Shown here: positions 34,672 through 45,395 of the stretch, one piece after another
Layout of the letters: every line of letters starts with the position of its first letter
Position numbering within the stretch: the first letter of the stretch is position 1
DNA from: Epiperipatus broadwayi
Taxonomy: Eukaryota > Onychophora > Udeonychophora > Euonychophora > Peripatidae
Direction: 5' to 3'
DNA: 64,000 nt
Assembly: GCA_028023455.1 (NCBI GenBank)
Contig: JAQFVV010000354.1
Span: 62,001 to 126,000, forward strand
The notes under the pieces: generated by a model
Database searches by the model: none
The model's input: the letters and a program-made list of their open reading frames with translations, nothing else
Told to the model about the DNA's origin: nothing
Translations under genes and position numbers: made by a program

Positions 34672-35170
34672 ACGTAAGTTTCAGAATTGTAGAAATATTA
34701 ACTAAAAATTTTTGTAAATTTAAAAATAAACAGATAAATAAAAAACACGGAGAATAAATTATTTACACATTAAACGTAAGTTTCAGAATTGTAGAAATAT
34801 TAACTAAAAATTTTTGTAAATTTAAAATAAACAGATAAATAAAAAACACGGAGAATAAATTATTTACACATTAAACGTAAGTTTCAGAATTGTAGAAATA
34901 TTAACTAAAAATTTTTGTAAATTTAAAATAAACAGATAAATAAAAAACACTTTACCGGAGAATAAATTATTTACACATTAAACGTAAGTTTCAGAATTGT
35001 AGAAATATTAACTAAAAATTTTTGTAAATTTAAAATAAACAGATAAATAAAAAACACTTTACCGGAGAATAATTCAATGTAAGTTTGATAATTGTAGAAA
35101 TATTAACAAAAATTTTTTGTAAATTTAAAATAAACAGATAAATAAAACACTTTACCCGAATTAACAGCTC
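34672..35170. repeat. tandem array, unit 95-107 bp
   Basis: TCAGAATTGTAGAAATATTA starts at 34681, 34783, 34884 and 34991, with a variant TGATAATTGTAGAAATATTA at 35087. The periods are therefore 102, 101, 107 and 96. Length differences come mainly from CACGGAG against CACTTTACCGGAG. The core is the same GAATTGTAGAAATATTAAC subrepeat found in the 431-bp units. The array ends at AACAGCTC near 35164. Confidence 0.85.
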
Positions 35171-35412
35171 AAAAAAGTAACTGTGATGCCGTGGATAGCA
35201 AAATCGCAATAGACAGAAAAAATCAAAAAATTTCCCAAACCTCTCTACGAATTTTAAATCTCGCGGGTGAAAAAAAAAAAATTGACTCTCTGATGGATTA
35301 ATCACGCCAGTCACTTGGTTACCATGACAACGTTGTCATGCAACAAACGTCGATGTCTACCGGAAGGGAATTTGGTAAGTCAAAAACGTCATCGGTTGAA
35401 TTATACACAAGT
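35164..35412. repeat. right-end block, first copy
   Basis: From CAGCTCAAAAAAGTAACTGT through TCTCGCGGGTG and TCTACCGGAAGGGAATTTGG to the inverted terminus. The same block recurs at about 35769-36019, some 605 bp downstream, with very few changes (CAGTCACTTGGTTAC against CAGTCGCTTGGTTAT). It is a near-perfect recent duplication. Confidence 0.85.
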
Positions 35413-35439
35413 ACTTGTGTATAATTCAACCGATGACGT
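35386..35439. repeat. 54-bp perfect palindrome: right end fused to left end
   Basis: ACGTCATCGGTTGAATTATA at 35386-35405 is exactly complementary to TATAATTCAACCGATGACGT at 35420-35439, with CACAAGTACTTGTG in the centre. The right half continues as TATTACCCTGAA, the natural start of the element's left end. The left half is preceded by the natural right-end block. The two termini share the central GTAC. It is thus a head-to-tail junction of two element ends inside one element. Confidence 0.9.
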
Positions 35440-36019
35440 ATTACCCTGAAACACGGAGAATAAATTATTTACACATTAAATGTAAGTTTCAGAATTGTAG
35501 AAATATTAACTAAAATTTTTTGTAAATTTAAAATAAACAGATAAATAAAAAACACTTTACCGGAGAATAAATTATTTACACATTAAACATAAGTTTCAGA
35601 ATTGTAGAAATATTAACTAAAAATTTTTGTAAATTTAAAATAAACAGATAAATAAAAAACACTTTACCGGAGAATAATTCAATGTAAGTTTGATAATTGT
35701 AGAAATATTAACAAAAAATTTTTGTAAATTTAAAATAAACAGATAAATAAAACACTTTACCTGAATTAACAGCTCAAAAAAGTAACTGTGATGCCGTGGA
35801 TAGCAAAATCGCAATAGACAGAAAAAATCAAAAAATTTCCCAAACCTCTCTACGAATTTTAAATCTCGCGGGTGAAAAAAAAAAATTGACTCTCTGATGG
35901 ATTAATCACGCCAGTCGCTTGGTTATCATGACAACGTTGTCATGCAACAAATGTCGATGTCTACCGGAAGGGAATTTGGTAAGTCAAAAACGTCATCGGT
36001 TGAATTATACACAAGTACC
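35440..36019. repeat. second array plus right-end block
   Basis: Array units start at 35489, 35596 and 35691 (periods 107 and 95), followed by the second copy of the right-end block. The order and spacing match 34880-35412, so about 600 bp including the terminal repeat were duplicated as one unit. Confidence 0.85.
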
Positions 36020-36027
36020 GAATAATC
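36020..36027 (+). repeat. right target-site duplication
   Basis: GAATAATC, identical to 33336-33343. Confidence 0.8.
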
Positions 36028-36821
36028 AGTTAGGACTCTTACAGGTCGTATTGATCTAAATTATTATTTATGTATGCCTTCAGGCCTTATGGGCTTATTA
36101 TGTTAAATAATCATATGTATGTAAATAGTTAAAAACTATTAAGGATCTTTCAGTAAATTATCTAAATATTAACTGTTAGTATTGATTTATACTTTTAGGA
36201 AGTGTCCTCTTAGATCAGCTAGACATAGCCGTTTCTAAAGATATTAGTCTTAGAAATTACTTTTGATCTAATCTTACTAATAAGGCATGGGATAGGATTG
36301 TATTTCATTGTATACTGAAAAAGACTTTACTGAGATTATGACATGATTCCTGCCATTGGATAAACCCATTGAACATACTATCTTTATTGGATTAAGAATA
36401 AGAGCCATTCTTTGAAAAAGATTTCCATTCTTTCCATATCATTGTTAAAATACTTTTCTATTTCATGAAAAAACCACTTTGAGAAATCCAAGCAAATTTA
36501 TTTGTACATTATGGAAAGAAACAGGAATATTTTATGCACTATTACAATAAAATTACATTGTTTAATGTTTAACAGTTTATAAAAACTAAAACTGGTTATT
36601 TACTCAAAGTTATTTTTCGTACCCTTCTCTAAACAAATACAGTTTTTGCAGTATTCAAATAATAAATTGTAATATTGATCTTTTTCATACCTTTCTTATT
36701 TCAATTTATAACATTCCAATACCACTTTTCATTTTTGAAAAAAAAAAAATCTTTTTTATTGAATTAAATTTCATAAAACAATATCTTCATCTACTTGATT
36801 TCTGTGTACAATCTTTAATAA
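36028..36821. other. no gene seen
   Basis: AT-rich DNA downstream of the composite element. Short readable peptides near 36210-36370 do not match a family that I can name. Confidence 0.4.
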
Positions 36822-37240
36822 ACGTATATTGGTGATTAATTATCTTTTCAACATATATGTGATCAGGTGGATCAGCAATATGAAATGGCACTGAGGGTCG
36901 TGTGAAAGTCTGAGTTCGAATCCTGTATATATTACATATATAAATGCAGGTTTAAGCCTGTACAATGTATTAATCTTTAATAAAATAAATTGAAGAATGA
37001 AATTAAAATATATTAATCCAAAAATACATATATAATAAAATATATCAAGTATAAGTAATATATATATAAATGAATACACTGTACAGGCTTATACACACCT
37101 GCACATATATATAATGTATTATAAGAAATTCGAACTCAGACTTTCACACAACCCTCAACTCTCCATGCCATCTCATATTGCTGACCCACCTGATCATACA
37201 CATATTGAAAAGATAAATAATCACCAATATACGTATTTCA
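36822..37240. repeat. inverted pair of tRNA-like SINE copies, family S3
   Basis: The left copy (about 36822-36975, plus orientation) contains GATCAGGTGGATCAGCAATA (A-box-like) and GAGTTCGAATCCTG (B box). The right copy (about 37076-37240, minus orientation) has the mirror sequences ATTCGAACTCAGAC and GCTGACCCACCTGATCA. Flanks such as ATATTGGTGATTA also mirror. The pair forms a palindrome of about 150-bp arms around a TA-rich centre. The small frames at 36840-37079 (minus) and 37114-37323 are shadows of this repeat. Confidence 0.75.
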
Positions 37241-37330
37241 TGTTAAACCAGCAATCACCAGTTGGTCCAGATTACTATCCTCACACATTTATACAATCAG
37301 TGCTCAGCTTTATATTAAGATAGCCAATTT
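37235..37330. repeat. repeat also present near 52525-52610
   Basis: TTAAACCAGCAATCACCAGT, TGGTCCAGATTACTATCC and ACAATCAGTGCTCAG here parallel CTAAACCAGCACTCATCAAT, TGGTCCAGATCACATTC and TCATTGTTCAGTATA at 52525-52600. It is a dispersed repeat of unknown class. Confidence 0.5.
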
Positions 37331-37424
37331 TCATATTTTAACTCCAAACCACAACTCTTCAGCCATCCATTTAATTGAAAATCTGATGATGGAACGTTCA
37401 AAGCTCACATTAATGCCAAGGTTG

Positions 37425-37515
37425 TTTTCAACATGTGTATGATCAGGTGGATCAGCAATATGAGATGGCATGGAGAGTTGAGGGTTGTGTGAAAGTCTGA
37501 GTTCGAATACATATA
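37425..37515 (+). repeat. third S3 SINE-like copy
   Basis: TGTGTATGATCAGGTGGATC, AGCAATATGAGATGGC and GAAAGTCTGAGTTCGAAT repeat the S3 head in plus orientation, close to the sequence of the inverted copy at 37124-37215. Confidence 0.7.
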
Positions 37516-37915
37516 TTGTAAAATATTGTTTATATATGTTTGTGTATATTATAAACGTGAAATTTTTTTATTTCTATATTTTATTTTATATTTCAGATGA
37601 ATTATGCCTTATTGAAAATTATATCAAATAAGTAAAACAGTTTAACAATATTTTTTATATTTTATATCAAGTTTAGTTCCGTAAAAAGCAAGTTTTTTTT
37701 ATTTTTTTAAAAGAAAAAGATGTGCTGAAATTTTATACATTTATAGAGCTATGTTTAAATAGAACTAAAGATATGCTTTTATTCATAAAAATGATTAAAA
37801 ATAATTGTTCTCCAGATTTCATAAATAAAAGCATGGTATACTTATATTTAGAAAAGTTTTTAGTTACACCTTACTTAAATAGAAATTATTCCAAATTATT
37901 TTAACCCATATGAAT
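37516..37915. other. AT-rich stretch, no gene seen
   Basis: It contains short T runs and TATATA pieces. A 60-codon frame at 37722-37904 shows no family resemblance. Confidence 0.5.
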
Positions 37916-37923
37916 GAGATGAG

Positions 37924-39530
37924 ATGCACTGTGACTTCTCCTTTATTGGAGTCAGGAATCTCACAACTACCATGCCCAGAGAAACTTGTTCGCCACTTTA
38001 CCTTTCATTTCCATTCACTGCCCTAAATTTCCCCCATATTTTTCTCTATCCTGCTCCACCCCATTTCCACAACATAATCTTTGTCAACTCCATGGCCTTT
38101 ATATCTAAATCCTCCATATCTTTTCCCAAACCCAGCATAAAAACCAAGAACCCATTTTCTATATAATCCCTTTGTTTATATTGATTTTCACACAACTTCA
38201 TTATTTGTGCCTTTTCTACTTGCAAACATTTACAGACAATTAACAGTTATCTAATATTTTCTATGCCTTCCTTACCCAATTTGCAGACAAAATCACCCAC
38301 ATTTCCCATTTATGTCAATAAAGATCTCATTCAAGCCTTAAACAGTAATCTACTTTCCTTGTTATTATCATAAATTAATTCACACCCTATATTCTGTTTA
38401 TATATATATATAAACACAAAAAAAAACACAAAGAAACAAAAAAAAAAGACTTATAAATCCAATAAATAATATATTTCAACCAGAGGACTGGTTTTCATAT
38501 TCTCTATACTAGTTTTCCATCTCTTCAACTTTCTATTCTTTATTAATGCATTTATTTTTCTATCCTATTCCTTGTCCCTATTACACTCAACAATTCTCCT
38601 AACACAATAATCCCACCTTTTGTATAAGTTACTGACATAAATTCTTTATCCCAATTTTTTTGCATACCATACCACCTTTCTCATTCAATTGTTGACTGCC
38701 TTTTACTCATAACCCAATTAAATACTATTTTGGCTATTCTCATCAATCTATTGAACATTTTCATTTTGCTTTTTGCATTTCTCATATAAAAACTTGACTA
38801 TCCCATTTCTTCTTGAATTGCCTCATTTGTTGTCCACACATCTGCATTTAATGCATGTTTTCCTACTTCTCTTTGTACTTTTTCTAAGTAATCTAACACC
38901 CCTTTATTTACACACAATACATCATTACAATATGTTAACTTGCTACTGCCACTCCTTTCCATACAATTCTAGCTACATCATATTTATTATGTGAAAACTG
39001 TTAATTTTTTTTCTCAGTCTCTTTTTTTTTCTTTGCTTTATTTTTTCTCTCATTCATTTAAGCAATTTTTCTGATTACTTAAGATGATTCCCAAATAATC
39101 ATACTTATTCTCCACACTTAACTTTATATCCCCCAATAAAATTGCTTTGTTTTCTTTTCCCCCAGTATTAGTCATCATTACTTTTGATTTTTTTTTTACT
39201 AAATTTAATCCCCATTTCTTTACCCACCCTTATGCATGTTCTAAGCTTATCTTCCATATTTTCCTTCTTTCTGTGCACAAAAAGACATCATTTGCAACTA
39301 AAAGATATTCCCTTACCACCTATTAATATCTCTACTCCTCTTCCTAGTCTTTCTATTGCTCTCTCCATTTCTTTCAAATACAATAAAATAGGTGACATAG
39401 GCAATCTTGCCTTAGTCCTAACCCATTTTTAATTTTAAATGATTCTATACTCCCTAATTGATATAAAATCTGACTATTTTCTTTTGTTCCATCTGGTGAG
39501 AGTTTTTGACAATGCTTATCCTTTCATTCC
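37924..39530 (-). mobile_element. non-LTR retrotransposon, reverse transcriptase C-terminal half, decayed
   Basis: Minus-strand reading from about 39430 gives GLRQDC (motif B, family GLRQGC) and REYLLVANDVFLCTE, where VAND stands for the catalytic ADD box with one aspartate replaced. Next come WVKKWGLNLVKKKSKVMMTN and KYDYLGIIL, the thumb segment, and on to RMEDLDIKAMELTKIMLW-like strings near 38110 at the C-terminus. Stops and frameshifts are frequent. A TATATATATA tract plus A-rich run (38398-38450) interrupts it. The LINE clade is uncertain. The sequence differs from the RTE copies and from the Jockey piece at 8704. The plus-strand frames here are antisense shadows. Confidence 0.75.
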
Positions 39531-39869
39531 TTTATAAAATCCTTATTTTATACTAAAACTCAATAAATGCCTTTATTTCTTTTTAATTTAATTTCACAAA
39601 TGAAAAATATTCTAAAAAAATCATTTTTGAACTTTGCAAATATTGAAAAAATGAGTTGTAAATAAGAAGAAAGGATAAGACAAATCATATAACAATGTGA
39701 AAATAATCACACTTGAGAAGATAAATAAATTATTTTTTATTTTATTTTTGATTTATGATAAATCTATCAAATTCTACTTTAAAATCTGATTTTACTTATA
39801 GTTTTCACAATATCTGAAAAGATTATCAAAGTATGTTAATTCTATAAGATATTGACATCAGTTTCATAA

Positions 39870-40010
39870 AAAGTATGGCTGGATGAAATAAGTAAGTGTT
39901 CTGTGGTGATGCAGAGACAAGAGGCTACAAACCAAAGAATATGGAATAGAATTTGGAAAGACCATATGCAGTGCATCAATAATAATGGAAAATGTTGATG
40001 ATTATAATGA
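39870..40010 (+). mobile_element. possible LINE C-terminal scrap
   Basis: The frame VWLDEISKCSVVMQRQEAT, then NQRIWNRIWKDHMQCI and GKC before a stop, resembles the tryptophan-spaced C-terminal end of invertebrate LINE polyproteins. It is short and isolated, so this is a weak assignment. The 95-codon minus-strand frame here is not recognised. Confidence 0.35.
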
Positions 40011-40684
40011 TGGATAAACATAAATTTGATCCACACAATAAACAAGATATACAAACAAAAATTAGTTATAATTTTTATATATGCATATTTTAACAGCACA
40101 GCTCTATTCAGCACTATGATTCTGGCCACAATCTGCCAACAGCTGGTTCGGTATTTTTAAGACTTTCTTATTAGTTTTTTTTTTTTTTTTATATTAACTT
40201 GAACAGTACAAATTTTGTAGAATTACATAATTGTATGAAAAGTGCATATACTATTTAGAATTATATATTGGAATTAATAAACCTATTTTAAAAAATAACA
40301 AAAAACTATTTTTCATTTAGTTAATTAAAATTAAAGTGATTAAGTTTGAAATCAAATTAAGTCTTAATATATAACTGGTTATAAATTTAATAGATCATAA
40401 AAAGGTATCATTTTAGATAGTGTCATTACTATTATTATCTCTTAATATAATAATACCATTTAATATTCATTTAATTGGTCAGGCTTGTAATGGCTAGTTC
40501 TAAAGAAGGATGAAGAGGTCTGGTCTTGATATTATTAGATTCTTAATAAATAAGATTATTCAATATATCCATTAATGCCTATACCAACTTTTCTTTTATG
40601 AGTAGTGAGTTACAGAAAAAGAAATTGTGATAGAAATTACAGTGGAGCAATGTATCTGTTAGTTGTTTAATAAATCATTATGAT
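40010..40684. other. no gene seen
   Basis: AT-rich DNA with a T16-type run near 40180. I see no repeat structure that I can support. Confidence 0.5.
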
Positions 40685-41020
40685 CATCATCATCACTTTC
40701 AAATATTATTGATCCACCAGATGTGTAAGCTCTCTCCAACTTTAATCCAGTTTTTCTGATCCATAATCACGCTTCTCCATATCACATCAATAATTTTTTT
40801 TATTTCATCCATATATCTGACATATCATCTCTTTTTAGAATTTTTACAATTTTATAAAATCTTATTTAAGACTTCAAATGACTATTTATTATCATTTTCA
40901 TTTCAGTCTTTTATTTTTTTTAATGATATCAGCAACACCTTTTTGTTTCTTCAGCCAAATATTTAGTTTTCAATCCCTTCTTGCTATTCCTCTTTTTATA
41001 TGTTATTGAATGCTTTGAAG
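40685..41020 (-). mobile_element. RTE-clade LINE 3' fragment, minus orientation
   Basis: The left edge ATGATCATCATCATCAC is the 3' microsatellite tail. CTCTCTCCAACTTTAATCCA, CATATCATCTCTTTTTAG and TCAGCAACACCTTTTTGTTT follow the order of the 61345 copy. It is truncated at about 41020 and directly abuts an oppositely oriented RTE piece. Confidence 0.7.
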
Positions 41021-41039
41021 AGAGCAATGATATTATTTT

Positions 41040-41790
41040 GATGATTGATTTTAATTGTTTTATCAATAAAAGTAAATGGAGATTATTTAAGTCATTTAGA
41101 TATTGCAGTTGATGTGATTGTTTTTGGAATATGCTTCAGAACTTCAGAAAATATTGCAAAAGTCATTATATGAATGTAAGAAAGTAGGACTAAGTATAAA
41201 TGTCAAAAAGATTCAAATAACGTTCAATAAATATTTAAAAAAAAATTAAGATAGATCTTAACAACTACAAATACTTTGGTCAGATTATTAATACATATGG
41301 AAACACAAGGATGAAAGTAATCATAGAATTAAACTTGGATGGAATACTTTTTAGTAGAAATAATCTAACATTAAAAAGAAATATGCCTATGTGTTTGAAA
41401 AGAAAAGTTTTTAACAGATGTCTCTTACCCATTCTTACTTAGAGATCGGAGGCTTGATCATTCACAAAACCAGCAGCAATTTGGAGACTTTAGACAACTC
41501 AGTGAAATATGAAGATATGTATGAAACCATCAAAACATCACATAATTATCATTTCATATGAATCTAAAATGAAATATATAAGTGAGAGAACAAACAGATA
41601 CCACTGACGTCAATGAAAAATTAATAAATTGAAACGGAACTGATCTAGATACATTTCTAAAAAACACCATAACAGAAGACCAGTTGAAATCTTAAATTGG
41701 ATACCAAAAGATTGTAAAGACCTAGAGTATTCCACATGTGAGATGAATGGATATCTCCAATGGATTGATTGAAAATGATTTTTATCTTCT
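41040..41790 (+). mobile_element. RTE-clade LINE 3' half, plus orientation
   Basis: The order of landmarks is VNGDYLSHLDIA (before the FADD box, now decayed), KVGLSINVKKIQITFN, NYKYFGQIIN, NNLTLKRNMPMCLKRKVFNR, then GEILNW-like and CEMNGYLQWID at the end. It matches the 56460-58015 copy over its 3' half. Multiple stops and shifts are present. With the minus-strand piece at 40685 it forms a palindrome whose arms share the last 290 bp of the element. Confidence 0.7.
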
Positions 41791-42529
41791 TTGTATTTTA
41801 ATAGTTAATGAAATCATGCAAAAACTTGACTTACAATATATTCCTTTTCTAATTACTAGTTAGTGATGTTTAGCTTTAATATATGTAATAAAAAAATTTT
41901 AAATTTTATGTTAGTCTAAATACCGATGATATAATTATTATTTCAAGATTAATTAATCTCTTATTGGACGCTTCACAAAAGACCAATCAGAATTGAAACA
42001 AAGCGTTACTGCTGTTCATATTTGTTGCCTTGGTTACAAACTGTTTTTTTTTCACCTCAAAATGCTTATCTTGATAAAAAGATATAGTGAACTTTGTAAA
42101 AAAAAAATATTCATTTGTGGCAGTGAAAAAAAAAGCAATAAATTACATTTTTATTTTCAAGTTATTATTAGTTTGAATTTTATTTGCGCGTTGTCACAAA
42201 TAAAATCTTGGAGAGAAAAAAACTTCAACAAAATCTTATCGCTGCTAATTTATCAATAACTTTGTTGAAGGTTTTATTTTTTTTAACAGCTTTAATATAA
42301 CATAATCTAGTAATCACAATTACAAATAACGCAGCATCTTATACGATAAAAAAATGTATGCAAAGCTTAACATTATCAAGCGTAAATAATTCTAATTATA
42401 GGTTTAGAAAATCTGTGTTATTTAGATTGAAAGATTACTAGGGAAAAATACAAGAAAAATATATATAAAAAATATCAAACAAACAAAGCTGATATTTATA
42501 TATACACATATGTATAGGTATTTACAGCA
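41791..42529. other. no gene seen
   Basis: AT-rich DNA. A 10-bp perfect stem (CTTCAACAAA near 42223 against TTTGTTGAAG at 42261) is the only structure noted. The 88-codon frame at 41993 is not recognised. Confidence 0.45.
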
Positions 42530-43080
42530 CGAATATAACTTTTCAGATTATCTATTTATATTTTGTAGTCTTTATATAAACTCAGATTAAATAGGAACTC
42601 GCACAAGTGCGGCTGAATATATTTATTCAACTCATATACGCATATATTTACATATAAGTACGATAACAATGTATATCCTTTGCTTAATACTGTTGGCTAG
42701 ATATAACAGATAGTAGCTGTGCAACTATTGAAGCAAAGTGATGCCTTTCCAGGTATATTTTACAGTTCAAGCTGTAACATTGCAATTTGCCTTGTGCCCA
42801 GGTATTATATAACATGACAGCTTGCCTTGAGTCAGATTTGGTATCTAGAAGCTTCCAGTTCAATGTGAACTTTTTCCACTGCTTTACAATATTGAGAGCG
42901 TGTAAACTGCTATTCAACTCTGCAGCTATTTGGCTATTGACTGATTCTACATTCAAATGTAGTGCCAATTTGTAGCCAGGTCCACTTCCTTAATATGAAC
43001 AAACATATTTATAAGCTAATTTGCTTGTTTAGTCCTACAGACTTGAACCCAGTTCAGTACCTATATATTTTGGGGTCATT
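42530..43080 (-). repeat. possible solo LTR or retroelement promoter, related to 62996-63753
   Basis: ACAGCTTGCCTTGAGTCAG near 42819 matches ACAGCTTGCCTTGAGCCA at 63269. On the minus strand GCTTATAAATATG near 43006-43018 is a TATA box placed upstream, as in the other copy (GCTATAAATA). An AATAAA-like signal (TTTATTCAAC on the plus strand) lies near 42625. No target duplication was identified and the borders are uncertain. The two overlapping short frames at 42684-42975 are not recognised. Confidence 0.4.
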
Positions 43081-43154
43081 GGTTTTTTTATACCATAATC
43101 AATAACATCATTTGGTAGGAATGGTATGGCCATCATTTATTTTCTATATACAAG

Positions 43155-43400
43155 CTATTAAAATAGTAGCACCTTTCTCCATACAATAATGTTACCCAGT
43201 GAAAGCTATGCTAATCACTAGATGCAAAAGATGCATTGCTCTCAGATTCAAAGCTTCTCATTGATGATAGCCATAATCTAGAAACTAATCTCACAATATT
43301 GGATGAGCAGCACTAGATATGGGTTTACATGCATAAACCTCTGGCATCACCTGTTTACTATAGCTTGTACTAGGTCACACTATTGTATGGAGAGAACTTG
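43155..43400. mobile_element. H3 MITE, complete but diverged copy
   Basis: AAATAGTAGCACCTTTCTCC and ACAATAATGTTACCCAGTG at the left, and CTTGTACTAGGTCACACTAT with GTATGGAGAGAACTTGTAC at the right, mirror each other. The same order as the copy at 25667 is kept, including CTCATTGATGATAGCCATAA in the middle. The outer TTAA is not preserved. Confidence 0.65.
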
Positions 43401-44320
43401 TACAAGGAAAATAAATAGCATCAAGTGATATAAGAAGCCCTTTTATGTCAAAACATATCTTATTAAATAATCACAGTCTTCTTATATCTTTAAGCAAATA
43501 AGGAAAAGGTAAAACAATAGATTGAGATCTGAAGAAGATTGTGAGGAACAGTCAATACTGTAATTATATTAATAAAAATTATTTGTTTAAAGGTATAAGA
43601 AGAATGTGATTATTTATCTTTATAAAAGTCGCTATCTTGTGTCGTGGTTAGGAAAGTCTCTCTATCATCAAAATATGCTTGATTATTACAAATTTTAAAG
43701 CACATTGAATACAGATTAAAACTTGATTAAAGTATTTACATATGCTTTCTGTGTGCTCAATAATTACTATTTAAGATATATTGTTGTATATGAATAAGCA
43801 AAATTACTGGAGAAGAAGTATATATAGAATTATATAGCATATGTCAAAATATGTTTCTACTTATAAAGATTTTCAAAGAGAGTGACAAATTAAAAAATTA
43901 CAAAGCTAATATTAAGTGTTAAGAGGCAACAACAACAAAAGAAATGTTCACATATTAAAATTTTGATATAATTAGAACTAGTTTGTAAGCATCTTAATTT
44001 ACTATTGTCAAAAAGAGAGCATTTTCTGATGGCAAATTTGTAAAAAAGTAAACTTATCAATTGCAAAAGAAATATACAGGTCTTTATTAGTATTAAATGG
44101 AAATAGAATAATCACATGATTCCACCTTACATATTTAGTTTTGCACCAATCCTGTCCAAATCATAAAAAAATGAAGAACACTATAATATACAGATACTAG
44201 TTTCACAGGTATATGAGCCTACATGAGAGTTAACTTACATCATTAAAGTTAATATGTTTCTTAATTTGGGCTGGTAGTTTGATAGTAAAAGATGGTTAAT
44301 AGAAAAAAGGTGCATTTGAT
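43401..44320. other. AT-rich stretch, no gene seen
   Basis: I see no coding or repeat similarity that I can support. Confidence 0.5.
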
Positions 44321-44329
44321 TTTAAAGAA

Positions 44330-44475
44330 CCAAGTTTTCTGTAGCCATATCAAAAGCCTCACTTATGAAATCCATAAGCTTGGAACTAGTCTAGGATATT
44401 TGAAAATATAATCCTGGATATGGATTTAGTAAGCACTACTACCTGACCTCTATTGTTAAAATTTGCACTAAATGA
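44330..44475. mobile_element. degraded H3 MITE fragment
   Basis: GCCTCACTTATGAAATCCAT, AAGCTTGGAACTAGTCTAGG and TTTGCACTAAATGATA track the middle and right part of family H3 with many changes. Confidence 0.4.
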
Positions 44476-44869
44476 TATAAATATGATCAGAAAATAATAA
44501 CTTGTGATTAACCAAAAGAATCAAAGATCTGCTCATTGGTGTTAAAGATAAACTGAAACTATAAGTTATGGATTTTACTAAAAAAATTAATATAACTTAT
44601 GAAAGTGAGGATATTACTTATTTTGATATGTGGTATCTATTAAGATTTTGATGTCACAGAAGTCCTGGCATTATTTAAAGTTGACAGATTTTCAAGAGAA
44701 TGTTCATTAGTATGAGTACTGAAAGTGGTTGAAACTGTTGAAAGAAGTTATAATGGATGATGTCTAGGACATGAGTGTTAGTAATATTGATTTCATCAGC
44801 CATACTAAAAACATTTTATTTCTTTTAAAAACATCAGATATCATTTGATTGTATCATTCATTAACAATT

Positions 44870-45395
44870 CTTATTTTCAGACTCCACCATGTTAATAGTA
44901 ATTAGCACTATTTCATATTGAAAATTGGACACCTTATGGTACAATATCAAAGCATTAGAAAAGTTCTTAGAATGCTCTGAAACATTTTAAACTTACAATG
45001 GCAAAGTTATGTTTATCAATATGTCTTTCAGCTGGCTAGATATGATCCCGTTGAGTCTTTTATTGTAAAATCATACTTTTATTGGATTGGACATCCAAAA
45101 TGAATGAACAATCGAAGACTACCTAAAAGGATATTTTATGATAAACATTATCATGGGTTTCATAGGAAAGGTATATCCTGTCCATATTATAAGAATTATC
45201 CCAAAAACATTCTAAAGAAGTACAATGCTAATTGTTTCCATTGGAGGATATGGCAGAGAATACAATACACTGGAGAGTTACAATTGGACATGGTGTTGAT
45301 TTATTTTAGGAAAAAACGTTTTTTTTTTTTTGAGAACACTAAAAGACAACATTATAAAATATCAAGCCAACAGAAAAATACATATTTGTGATTCA
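44870..45395 (+). mobile_element. LINE polyprotein C-terminal fragment
   Basis: The readable order is WYNIKALEKFLEC, LQWQSYVYQYV, LARYDPVESFIVKSYFYWIG, then at 45104 NNRRLPKRIFYDKHYHGFH and PKNILKKYNANCFHW. This matches the familiar end of animal LINE open frames, where the sequence runs from an RWVGHV block to MPDSRLPKQLLYGEL and YKDTLK. The reverse transcriptase itself is absent. It differs from the RTE family copies, so a third LINE lineage is represented. The clade is uncertain. Confidence 0.65.

Larger units (their letters stand above)
33344..36019. mobile_element. composite non-autonomous TIR element, 2,676 bp, target duplication present
   Basis: The left end begins GGTACTTGTGTATAATTCAA and the right end is TTGAATTATACACAAGTACC. 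The perfect inverted match continues inward to CCGATGACGT, giving about 30 bp. An 8-bp duplication, GAATAATC, flanks it. Inside, in order: a nested stem-loop (33354-33548), a GC-rich patch (33662-33740), two 431-bp repeats (33810-34670), an array of 95-107-bp units (34672-35170), a unique-like block, a fused-end palindrome (35386-35439), then a second round of array and block (35440-36019). No reading frame longer than about 95 codons lies within, so it would need a transposase supplied elsewhere. The 8-bp duplication with GG...CC ends resembles Merlin- or foldback-type elements, but the superfamily is open. Confidence 0.85.

Noticed and set aside
34672-35100. Regularly spaced repeats that might suggest a CRISPR array
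   Set aside because: The units are 95-107 bp, nearly identical throughout with no unique spacers, lie inside a transposable element and belong to a eukaryotic genome.
38773-39432. Open frames of 73-82 codons on the plus strand
   Set aside because: The minus strand reads as LINE reverse transcriptase (WVKKWGLNL, YDYLGIIL) over the same interval.
40685-41790. Twin-priming inversion of a single RTE copy
   Set aside because: Both opposed pieces contain the same 3' end region, whereas twin priming would place different parts of the element in opposite orientation.
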